From: Aotearoamyces nothofagi
Lineage: Eukaryota; Ascomycota; Leotiomycetes; Leotiales; Tympanidaceae
Length of the DNA: 64,000 nucleotides
Direction: 5' to 3'
Assembly (NCBI GenBank): GCA_015345905.1
Contig: JADDTR010000006.1
Coordinates: 932,513-996,512, forward strand
Shown: positions 1 to 9,438 of the stretch, one piece after another
How positions within the stretch are numbered: position 1 is the first letter of the stretch
How the letters are laid out: every line of letters starts with the position of its first letter
The notes under the pieces: generated by a model
Seen by the model: the letters and a program-made list of their open reading frames with translations, nothing else
Databases searched by the model: none
What the model was told of the DNA's origin: nothing
Translations under genes and position numbers: made by a program

Positions 1-384
1 TTCGTGTGCGCCAGGTACCAAACCTGCAACATCGAGAAGCTCTATCGGTACAGACCGTCGTCCATTATGACATGCACCATAGTTTGGCTTACACCTATCG
101 GAGAGGTCGTACCGAGCGCATGCGCATTCAATCTGTAGATATCCGATGGCCCGCTGAGGATCTATGGTCGTAAAGCTATTTTAAGATCAGTAGATGTCGA
201 AGTATCCAAGGGATCCGCTCTTACGGGAAATTGCCTGCAAAATATCAGCAAATGCGATCCCGCCTCGTCCGCGCGCGTGGATTTACCAACCAACTTTCGA
301 AGTCGCATCGGTCAGACTATTCAGCGTCGTACTTTTGCCAGACGATGGCTTGCCGACAAGGCCGATCAATGGATCTCGTGGCAT
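1..384 (-). CDS. Obg/YchF-type GTPase (MJ1332 / S. pombe C428.15-like), 5' part only
   Basis: Spliced by hand from the minus strand: exon 1 is 384-291, exon 2 is a 10-nt exon at 234-225, and exon 3 runs from 175 out of the window. Introns are GTTGGT...CAG (56 nt) and GTAAGA...TAG (49 nt), and phases agree across both joins. The start reads [20 protein letters not shown], with the P-loop GKPSSGKST. The G2-like NFPFTT is assembled across the micro-exon, and the G3 motif [11 protein letters not shown] ends at the window edge. A Cys-containing insert (ECACARYDL...CKPNYGAC) lies between G2 and G3. This arrangement is what I recall for the archaeal/eukaryotic MJ1332-like branch of Obg-family GTPases, whose cellular role is poorly defined and probably linked to translation. 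The C-terminal part is outside the window. It is divergent from the SnoaL-like gene across a roughly 350-bp spacer. Confidence 0.85.
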
Positions 385-731
385 CTTCAAATCACTCCTT
401 GTAGCGGGATTGTTCTGAGAGTCAACTATCGACGATCAGTTCTGGTTCTGAAAGATCTTATCGTACGGATTATTCCTATAGCGCTATGACGAAACGGGAA
501 TGCGGTCCCTGGTATTGTACTGTGCGATACTTCGCCGGTTTGGCTTAGTATGAGGCTTCTTTGAAAATAGTATGGAAACATAAGCAATGTTATAATAACG
601 CGATGATTGATTTACAAGCATGGTGTCATTGTGTCAGTGATGTTAATTCTCAACTCAGAAATATAAATACCTTTGGGCCACCCGAAATTCTCTGAAAGTC
701 GATCTATTGTCCACGCAACACTTCAACAGCA
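385..731. promoter_or_regulatory. Divergent intergenic promoter region
   Basis: This is the spacer between the start codons of the minus-strand GTPase and the plus-strand SnoaL-like gene. The only clear element is a TATAAATA box at 662-669, about 65 nt upstream of the ATG at 732. No gene was recognised here. Confidence 0.5.
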
Positions 732-1415
732 ATGCCTTTCATCCTGACCCCCGAATATGTTCGTTCGATCTTCGATCCTGCTGCTGACGGCAACTTTGAG
801 CCCTTAATATCAGCTATAGACGAAGATGTCCGCTGGCAAATTGGTACCGAGGAAAAGAATGAGTTTAGCAGAACCGGAATTTACGTATGTCGAGTTGCAC
901 TGTTAGCTGTAAAGGTACTGACAAAGAAAGAACCTGCAAGAATGGAAAGACACCATTGCCATCGGTCTTTCGAATCTACTAGAGGGCAACATTAACAGGA
1001 TGAAGACAAACACGGCAGATGTCATAGGGAACAAGGCGATTCTGGAATGTGTCAATGTCAATACATTTCAGAAGAATGGTAAACCATATAACCGGTAATT
1101 ATTTACTCATATACCTCTGGTTTTTTGAATATCTTCTAATATAATAGCAGGTTTGCTTGGTTCTTGATATTCTCTCCCGAAACAGGCAAGATTGTGGAAA
1201 TTAGAGAGTATGTATATACTAATATCTGAATCCCCGATTTTTTTTATTTCATAAGTAGATACGCTTTCAGAGATGCCAATGACACCATGGGCATTCTTAC
1301 CATGTTTCATAAATTCTTCTCATTCTTCTGGATTAGATTTATTAATATTCATTCTGTTATGGCACCCGAATCGTCCACGACCTTTGGTGTACATGCGAGG
1401 CCACCCTGCACGTGA
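732..1415 (+). CDS. SnoaL/NTF2-like domain protein
   Basis: Four-exon model: 732-884, 931-1094, 1151-1207 and 1259-1415. Donors are GTATGT, GTAATT and GTATGT; the first intron carries a tactgac branch site. The frame stays open across all joins, giving about 176 residues. Exon 1 (MPFILTPEYVRSIFDP...) continues into NLQEWKDTIAIGLSNLL, then NRFAWFLIFSPETGKIVEIREY. This is the usual order of a fungal SnoaL-like fold: helix, W-containing strand, then the GKIVxIREY strand. Such proteins are small cone-shaped alpha+beta proteins, sometimes polyketide cyclases and often of unknown function. The last exon, rich in Phe and Ile, fits the family less well, so the 3' end may be mis-modelled or decayed. 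A TATA box sits upstream at 662-669. The fold is fairly sure; the function is unknown. Confidence 0.6.
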
Positions 1416-1575
1416 CCATCGCCGCTCTACTCGACTATTTGGATGGCAGAGATGGGGACTGTTGACAATGAATCTCAGGTTCATTTTCTAAGTCATGTCA
1501 TTGTATCTATTGTGCGGCAATGCTCGGTACCTTCATAACAATTCATACGCCTCACAATCGCGATGTGCCTTGTCC
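1416..1575. other. Short intergenic stretch
   Basis: This lies between the SnoaL-like gene and the minus-strand kinase remnant. I see nothing coding or repeated in it. Confidence 0.4.
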
Positions 1576-1578
1576 CTA

Positions 1579-1750
1579 ATTTACCTTCAACTCCTTTCCC
1601 AAATGGTCGATAGCCTTGTTGAATGCATTGATCCATCCCATCGTACATAATATTGCGGTCTTTGAAGGTCCCTGTAAACAGCTTTCCCCGAATTGGAAAG
1701 AGAATGTCTCGCAGATCTTCAGCCAGCTCCTTGAGACTGATGAACTATTG
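1579..1750 (-). pseudogene. Duplicated C-terminal fragment of a FunK1 kinase
   Basis: The minus-strand text here parallels the extreme C-terminus of the adjacent FunK1 pseudogene. The stretch corresponding to AILCTMGWINAFNKAI matches DIMYDGMIKVFNSAI of the main copy. At DNA level the block around 1610-1735 aligns with 1890-2025, sharing words such as ccatcccatcgtacat and aattggaaagaga. It is therefore a second tail lying about 0.1 kb beyond the end of the first. It may be the last trace of a tandem FunK1 copy or of a local partial duplication. It has no catalytic motifs and is not expected to function. Confidence 0.6.
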
Positions 1751-1852
1751 ACATCACTGGTACAGTTTTCCCCAGACCCTTTGTAAGCAAAAAGAAAAGA
1801 AAAGAACCCGTCAACAAAACGCCCACACTCCTGACTCCCAGCCCTTGCCTCG

Positions 1853-4604
1853 TTATGCATTTTCCTGTTCCTCCTTTTCCAGAGGGCCAATTGCACTGTT
1901 GAACACCTTGATCATCCCATCGTACATTATATCGTGGTACTGGAATGTGCCCGTGAAGATCGCTCCGTCCCTAATTGGAAAGAGAGCGGATCGGAGCTCA
2001 CGAGCCAACAGCTTGAGGTTCTCGAACTTTGGTGCAAACTCCGCGATAACGTTCTCAAATCTGTTTTTGTCCATGTGGCCCTGCTTTGTATTGGCAATTT
2101 CTGTATATATCCCAGTATACCAACCTTGCAGTATATTTGTCTTCGGTCTCATCAGCTTGTAAGGTTTTTGCCCACTTGTACCTTTGTAGCCATATCGAAT
2201 GTACATCTATATAAAGACGTAAAAAAATGACTCGAGGTCATGCCGATATATATAACCTTTGCCTTCAAGAACCTCGATCGCTATAAATTGCATAGTGCCA
2301 ATTCGATGACGAGCTCCACTCGGCATGCTATCCAGCTCCTTTGCCAAGTCTAAGTCAATTAGTCTTCCTTTCAGGGCATCTTTGGCAGGGAGTTCAGTGA
2401 TAATGATATTATTTTCGGAGACATCCCGATGAAGAATCTTTCCATCCTCGAGCAGTGACCTATAACCCCAGATAGCATTGTACAGCGCCTCTAAAAGCTC
2501 TCTGACTGATTTATATTCGTGAAGAGGTCGTCTAGCTGGTGAAGTTACCAAGTAGTAGTTTACTCAGTTGCTGTACATCTCACTTTTGCAGTCTGTCAGA
2601 CTGTCGGCTCCAGCTTCTTGAATACTGTCGACATTATTCTGCTGCCACTCATTTCGGCAGTCTGCAAGACTGTCAACTACTGTTTCTTGAATACTAGGAC
2701 CGCTGATTGCTTTTAGCTGGTCTTCTTTGTATACATTTGTTGTACTGGTATAACTACCATCAGATTTGGACCTCTTCAGTCTGCTACTCCTATCAAGTCT
2801 TTCATCTCTTTTTCTTTTCTGCCTAGAGGAAGAAGTTGTAGCACTATCTACACCGATTTCTAGGCCAATCAAGTGAGCTATACTACTCCCTGACCTTTCT
2901 CTAAGGCTTGTTTTCGAGTATACCCGGCTGGATTCTAGACTACTATCGACCCAAAAAGCTTTCTTCAACGGCCTCTATAGCGACCTAAATTTTATGTCTC
3001 GTTGCAAATGTAAGATGGTGTCTAGGTCGCCATCGATAGTAATCTGCTTATAGTTGAACTATACAGCAATGCCTATAACTCCTTTCTCCTTTGCCAACTT
3101 CAACAGTTCTCTCTCCTGCTGTCTTTTGTCAGAGGGCCAAGTGAACTTTACAATGTACTTCCAGTCTGTTGAGCTGGGTCTCCTTCCTCGATAATACATT
3201 GTTCCCCGGTATACTATCGCTTTTGTCGAGGCGATTGGCTTGTCCTCTAAAGAGATCCTTATATCCTGTACATTGATGTACTTGCCAGTCCCATCATGCT
3301 TGATGAATATATTCAACCCCAACTCTGTATCCGTCATCAGTATATATCCAGCAATAACCCTGATGAATTGCTCCGGCTCTTTGTAAATATCGAACTTCTC
3401 AGAATTGTAGGGTCCAGATCGATCAAACACCCAAAGCTGCATTAGACTTCTACAGATTGTAAAACTAGGCACGAATCGCTGCTCCGGCTGACTTCCAAAC
3501 ACTTTATATATATACCCGGCCAACTGCACTAGTGTTTTTGCAGATCGATCCTTATCAGGATTCTGTTTGTATTCTCTAATAACAAGTACATTTGACCAGT
3601 CGTGCTCGCCTTCCGGTAAGGAAGCGTCGGCGGGAGTGAGGAAAATGTCAAGCTTGCAATCAGCCTCCGAGCCCCTCAACACTTTGTTCGCCGATATATA
3701 GTATCTGCGACGAAGTCTGCTGAAGAGAGTGTCCTGAAACTTCATGAACCACTCAAAGAAAGGACTTTGAAGTGAAGGTTCCAGCCAGCTGCTCCAGCGA
3801 CCTTCGGCATATTGAGCTCTCGACTCTTCGTAGATATCCCTCGCCTGTTTTGTCCACCACTTCCCCTCGAAGTATCGCTTGTAGAAGCCTCCGACATCGT
3901 AGTAGACGCGCCCTATAAGTTCCTCGAGGATTCGATGGTCGACTTCGTTATATGTCTGCTCGATTCTACCCTGAGAAGCCGAGCTGGATTGTAGCGGCAT
4001 GTCGAAGACAGTTTTATCGAAGACAATCGGAGGCATTGCCTGTTTCAGGCCAGTGCAAGCGACCAAGCCGAACACAGCGCTCTATATCTTTACATCCGGT
4101 GCGTTGTTTGCAACCAGTGTTACTAAAGGAATCGTTGACTTGATGTCGAAACCGCTGGAACCGACTTTAGATCCAAGGCTGAATAAATCTGCACGAAGAC
4201 GAGTATTGTGATGAACTCGCGAACTCAGAACACGAGCGGCCGGAAGTGTCTGCAAGGCCACAACAAGATCAAGGATCAGATCTTCTCCAAACATTAGCAA
4301 GAGAGATTCCTGCTGGGCACTGAGACTAACCTAAGCCAGATTCCACGGAAAGAACGTTCTCAACAGCAGCGGGAGATCCATTGAAACCAAGACGTGCTAG
4401 AGATGATTCAAACTGGCGACGAAATGCAACCAGTCCCTCCTTGATCGGATGGTTATTGATCGTATCTGCTTCATCGTCTATTGGGCCTATACTCAACCAG
4501 CCCGACAGCCTTTTAAGGGCGAACAATGATTTGGGGATGTTAGGAAGAATCTGGGCTCTTAAAGCGATCACAAATCTGATGGCCCCCAGTCTCACTGTAT
4601 CCAT
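1853..4604 (-). pseudogene. FunK1-type fungal protein kinase, inactivated
   Basis: From the 5' end: an N-terminal segment (LPNIPKSLFALKRLSGW...FRRQFESSLARLGF) at 4604-4326; a frame change or very short intron near 4300-4345; the N-lobe region 4300-3059 (YDVGGFYKRYFEGKWW, CKLDIFLTP, VLVIREYKQ, QLAGYIYKVF); a Ser/Arg-rich linker at 2968-2564; and the kinase core 2551-2207 with HRDVSENNIII (catalytic loop), LIDLDLAKEL (metal-binding region) and GTMQFIAIEVL. The tail 2206-1853 includes ELRSALFPIRDGAIF. This order is typical of the FunK1 family (fungal-specific, Pkinase_fungal). From 4300 to 1853 everything is in one frame but is closed by five in-frame stops, ending at 4082, 3059, 2975, 2564 and 2207. 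At 4082 and 2207 the family usually has Trp, and near 2564 Arg, which would fit G-to-A and C-to-T changes. No frame-shifting indel is needed in this stretch. The gene looks recently silenced by point mutation. Confidence 0.85.
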
Positions 4605-5041
4605 TTGCTATAAAGTAGCCAAGACTGGGATCTTGCACAAGCCACGATGTCTTTACAGCATTACCTCAAGGATTGGTATAGACGGAGAGATTCCGTTTTT
4701 GGAGAGCTGCACAATCGATACGCCATCTACCTGCTCCAAACGCTATCAATACACAGCAATGTCTTGCTTCTCCTACATTGTTGCATTATGAACCAACGAA
4801 GTACTCTTGATTATTCAAGGCGCTAACATATCATGGTGTAATCACGGGCTACAAGCCTGGCCGAAGGTGATCAGATTGCTTTATCGAGCATCTAATGTAT
4901 TAACACTGTAAGAATCTATAAGTATATAAGGGTACAAATTTCCCCTCAAGTTTGATTATCATCTACTTGTACATTCCTCCAATCTATATACATCTTCTCT
5001 ATCAGGCACATCCAAGTTATCTAAGTCGCCTCTACTTTACA
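4605..5041. promoter_or_regulatory. Divergent promoter region of the FunK1 and BCS1-like pseudogenes
   Basis: This spacer lies between the two divergent decayed genes. A TATATAAG box at 4923-4930 is about 112 nt upstream of the BCS1-like ATG, followed by a pyrimidine-rich leader (4960-5030). No independent coding unit is visible. Confidence 0.45.
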
Positions 5042-6689
5042 ATGTCTTTCGAACACCTTCCAATGATAGCAGAGTCCATTCAGAATGGATCTCTACCAAT
5101 TCAACCAATCTCGACCGCTCAAGCCTCAATCTTGGATTTCATGTTCCCTGGTTTTACTCGCGTATCTGCTGCTGTTTCAGAGCATCTCAAGATCGATGTA
5201 GACCGCTATATTCCTCAACTGTATTTCTGGGGTTTGTTTGTATTTGTTTGCAGACGTGTCTTCGAGTGCTTGTCGGGATGGTTCAAGACTTATTGTAGTA
5301 AGAACTCCCTCTGTTCGAATAAGGAGAGATTTCACATTCTAATATTATAGCTTCAACTGTCCATTTGCAAGATCGTGATGAGGTATATGATATACTCATG
5401 TAGTGGACATCTTCTCAGAGCTTCTCAAAGAATGCTCGCTCCTCCATTGTCACCACCAGTTTGGTCTCTTCATCGAACCGGTGGCGAAAATATCGTTCAA
5501 ATAGCAGCGATGGAAACTAAAAACCTTTATACTATATGCCCTGGAATGGACGCTTTTTAATGCGGTATAAGGACCATCTTCTCGTGTTCCGACGTCAATA
5601 TCGAGCTGGAGAATTCAGCAGTCAAGAGAACGTCTCCGTTTCCTGCTTCAGCAGATCTCTGCAAATTATCAAGGAACTGCTCTCTGAGTGCTGCACTGAG
5701 TATACAAAGCTTGTCGAGGATAAAACCACTCTCTATAAACACCGAGATGGTCTCTAGGTCAAGTCTGAGGTGGCAGATAGAAGGCATTTATCTACAGTCA
5801 TTCTTAACGAGACTTTAAAAAGGGAATTGCTGGAAGATATCAGGGACTTCCTGGACCAAACAACTCAAAAATAGTATTCCAACCGGGGCATTCACTATCG
5901 AAGGGGTTACCTTCTGTATGGACCCCCTGGGACTGGAAAATCAAGTTTGAGCTTGTCCCTCGCGGGACATTTTGGTTTGGACATCTATATTCTCAGCCTT
6001 TCCGCCATTGACAAGGCCAGCTTGAAGACCCTGTTTACTAATCTGCCAAGTCGCTGTATTATCCTTTTCGAAGACATTGATGCTGTTAGTTCGAATCGAT
6101 CTAGAGCTGAAACAAGGGACTCTCCTCAGATCAGGACTAGCTCTTCTTCTAAAGAAAGCCAATATGTCAACAGTAAAGTGTCCCGATCTGCTCTTCTGAA
6201 CGTTATCGACGGTGTAAAGTTATCTACAGACCGGGTCTTAATCATGACTACCAACCATATCACTCGCCTCGATGAAGCCCTTATACGACCTGGCCATGTA
6301 GATAAAAAGGTCGGGCTTGGACTTGCTAACAAGAAAATGGCAGCCGAGCTCTTCTGTCTCGTCTTCAAGCCTGTATAAGAAGATATTGCTCTTCCAGAGA
6401 ACGCTCAATCAGGAGACAATACAAAGGTCCATGAAGCTGCAGTAAGTCAGAGGGAAGAGGCCGAGAGAGTTGAGCGGTTGGCAAAAGAGTTTGCTCTTGA
6501 CGTGCCGGAGCTGAGATTCAGCCTAGCGGACATTTTCTCGTTTCTTCTAGGACATAGGAAATCACCGGAAGAAGCTATTGCTAATCTCGAGCAATTTATC
6601 TCGAAGTCCATTGGAACAAAGTCGAAGCAGCCAATATCTGAAGATGCCAAGTCTGAAGATGCTCAGCCTGAGATAGTACAAGATTCCAA
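5042..6689 (+). pseudogene. BCS1-like AAA ATPase, inactivated by in-frame stops
   Basis: Exon 1 is 5042-5297 (MSFEHLPMIAES...IDVDRYIPQLYFWGLFVF, the N-terminal membrane segment region). The intron is GTAAGA...TATAG, and exon 2 starts at 5351. Exon 2 contains the BCS1-specific region, then NRGIHYRRGYLLYGPPGTGKSS (Walker A), CIILFEDIDAV (Walker B), LLNVIDGV, TTNHITRLDEALIRPGHVD (second region of homology) and the C-terminal FSLADIFSFLLGHRKSPEEA. Family members are AAA proteins anchored in the inner mitochondrial membrane (true Bcs1) or fungal paralogues of unknown role. Reading one frame, stops lie at 5401, 5518, 5755, 5872 and 6376, with no frame-shifting indel between them. The stop at 5872 sits where relatives have W in WYxNRGIPYRRGY. 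A GTTAGT donor at 6690 can splice to 6743 and keep the frame into the next AAA gene, so a former fusion is possible. Confidence 0.85.
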
Positions 6690-6695
6690 GTTAGT

Positions 6696-9438
6696 ATGCA
6701 TCTAACAAAGTGCAAATCAAACTTTGCTAACAATCCATTTAGGTGGAATGAGGAATCTTCAGCGACGGAAGTCCCAATAGAGATGGTTCAACCTCCCTTG
6801 GCCTTGGCACAGCCACCTACCCTACCAAGCAGCCCAAATCTCTCACCATCCAAGTGCTTTGTCACCTTGAGCGATGACCAAGAGTTGGCAAAAGCCGTCA
6901 TGGACATGCAGATGCCTTCTAGTCATGCCCCAAAGTGTACCTGCTCCTGCACACCACCTGAGGATCCTTCGGAGATGACTTCAACCAATCCCTGCCTACC
7001 AACTCCCTGTTATACATTTCCGACATACCCACCATCACGACAGATTGTAACTACTGAGCATGTTCAACATTTCTTAGACATTCTCAAGTCTCTCAGTACC
7101 AAGCAGGCTCCACCTGCCGCTGCAGATAAAGGTAAAACTGAGAAACCAGCTCGAGCTTCAAAGCCTGAGTTCAAGACTGTCAATAAAGTGTACGTTTTCA
7201 ATATCAAGTAAATCCAAGCAAGCTGACAAGATACTATTATCCAGTTGGGATGATAAAGTATACAAGTACTCAATTGAGGAATCCCCAACGTCAGCAGACG
7301 AGGCGAATGAACTTGATCAATACATGTTTGTCGTTCGGACCCGGTTTGGTCAGTATCTTCGCTCCGAGTAGACTTGTGTACTCATAAAGATATCCTAGAC
7401 AAGAAGGCAATGACCAACACCGTCTATATCGATATCAAATCAGAATGGTTGCAAGATGCCATGAGGACAGTTCTGAGGGGCGTTTATGGAATTAGTGCGA
7501 AAGAAAACAAACTATCTGTAAGCGCTCTCTCTCTGACTATGTAAAGCAAGCCACTGACCTGCACTCAGGTCGAACAAAATCTCTTGTATCACTACCTCCC
7601 TAAACTCGACTTGCTCCGAAGCAGCACCAACCCTCTCAACCCAACGTGTGTAAGGCACCTCGACCTGCTTATCAGCTATATCGAGACGACCTACACAGAT
7701 ACCAAAACTCGTTTATTGCCGTTACTTATAAGCGGCGAGATCCTATATAACCTCCTCTGGGCTCTTTTCAAACCAAACATGCTTGCTTACACCACATGTC
7801 CTGGGACAAAGAAGCCAAGGTGTATCAAATACGATTTTGGCGAAGAGAGAACCACGTCCGATGGGGTGGTGTACTTCCATATCAAGGGCCGCTATATAGA
7901 CTTCGACGGGAGAGTGTTCGGTGAAGTTCCGATCGATATAGGCATTTTGAAATTCCGTGGGTCAAAGCCCATTAACTCTCTCGACATTTTCCCCCTGCAA
8001 TACCACGAGAATACAGACCAGGTCAAAGCGGATCTGGTGAAGTGCAGTCGGAAGTTCGGTTCAGTGAAGAGCATTCAGCACCTCCAATACAGTGGCAAAG
8101 CGTTCCAGGTAGTTAAAGGAGAGCCGGTCGTAATATCCGTCTCAAGCAGAATCATGGTTGATGCAGCCCAGTTCCGAAAGATCAATCCCAACTATACCAG
8201 ACCAAGCTTAATCAAAGCAGTTAACACCACTTTGCATGATTCCAATACCTTCTACAATCTGTCTGACCTCGCAGGTAATCGTCCATCTCCCCGCCCAGGG
8301 ACCAACCAAGTCAAGGCCAACGATATAGAAATTGACATGAAAGATGAAGACAACTTAATCATCTGCAGTCCAACGGTTCTAGGTTACAGTCTGAATGATA
8401 AGTACTGGCGTAAGAATCCTACCTAGTGGCAGGAGCTTTGCTAATCAAGTCGCATATAGTGGAGTTCGCGGTCGACAACATCTCTGACATTAGCTGGAAT
8501 TGCTCATTTTGGAATCATGTTTCGATAAAGGCCAAGCAGAAGGATCTCACCCTGGCTCTTGCAGTATCTCATCTAGAGCAAATACTGGATCATTCATTTG
8601 ATGATATTGTAAAGGGGAAGGGCCATGGTCTGATTATACTCTTCTAGTATAGCACCTAGCCTGAACTGTATTCCCCAAGTCTACTAACATGCCTGCTAGT
8701 GGACCGCCTGGGGTTGGCAAGACCCTGACTGCTGAAGCACTATCAGAGCGCCTCCAGAGACCGCTCTATACAGTGGGAGTTGCCCCTTGGTGATGCTGCT
8801 CTTGGTGCTGACGTTTGTAGATATCTGCTGGGGATCTGAGCAGCGATGCAGCAAAGCTCGAGAAGCAGCTTTCCCTTATCTTCGAGCTTGCTGATCACTG
8901 GAACGCTCTGCTTCTTCTCGATGAGGCAGACGTGTTTTTGCGCAAGCGCGACACGGATCATATCCATAACTCCCTCGTCTCAGTGTTCCTACGCAAGTTG
9001 GAATATTACCAAGGTGTCATGCTCCTTACCACCAACCGAGTCAGGGATTTTGATGATGCGATCCGGAGCAGGATCCACCTTGCGCTTCGGTATAGTCCTT
9101 TGGGGGTTGACACAAGAAAGGGGATCTGGGAAACCTTTCTCAAAAGTGCCATCACGGCCAAAGGGAACGCAGACTACAGTGAGGAGAACCTTGACGACCT
9201 TGCAAAGCACGATCTCAATGGTCGCCAGGTAGGTACTTGTTTTGTAGAAATTATGAGTTCATACGCTGACAGGTTCCTCCTACAGATTAGGAATGTCGTG
9301 CGGGCGGCGCATGCTTTGGCGTCCCAGAAAGGGGCTGTGACGTCCTATTCTCATTTAGATATTGTCATTGAGTCGGGCAGGGAATTTGAAACCGACGCCC
9401 AGGGAGGCGCTTTTGAGAATATGGGATCTTATTTTTAG
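6696..9438 (+). CDS. AAA+ ATPase with N-terminal DUF7025-type region
   Basis: Eight-exon model: 6696-7189, 7245-7348, 7390-7517, 7569-8409, 8460-8646, 8700-8772, 8821-9228 and 9286-9438. All phases close, giving about 795 residues. The N-terminus is Pro/Ser-rich and low in complexity. It is followed by the conserved region starting KPARASKPEFKTVNKVWDDK, then LLYHYLPKLDLL, LLWALFKPNMLAYTTC, GRYIDFDGRVFGEV, ILKFRGSKPI and AVDNISDISWN. The ATPase core shows GPPGVGKTLTAEALSERLQR (Walker A), LLLLDEADVFL (Walker B), TTNRVRDFDDAIRSRIH (sensor and arginine-finger region) and a lid ending LNGRQIRNVVRAAHALA. The set is typical of a large fungal AAA family of unknown substrate. Unlike the two genes upstream, its frame is intact. 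The start is uncertain: ATG 6696 lies inside a potential intron linking it to the BCS1-like pseudogene, and an internal ATG (EMVQPP, about 6784) is the alternative. Confidence 0.85.
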
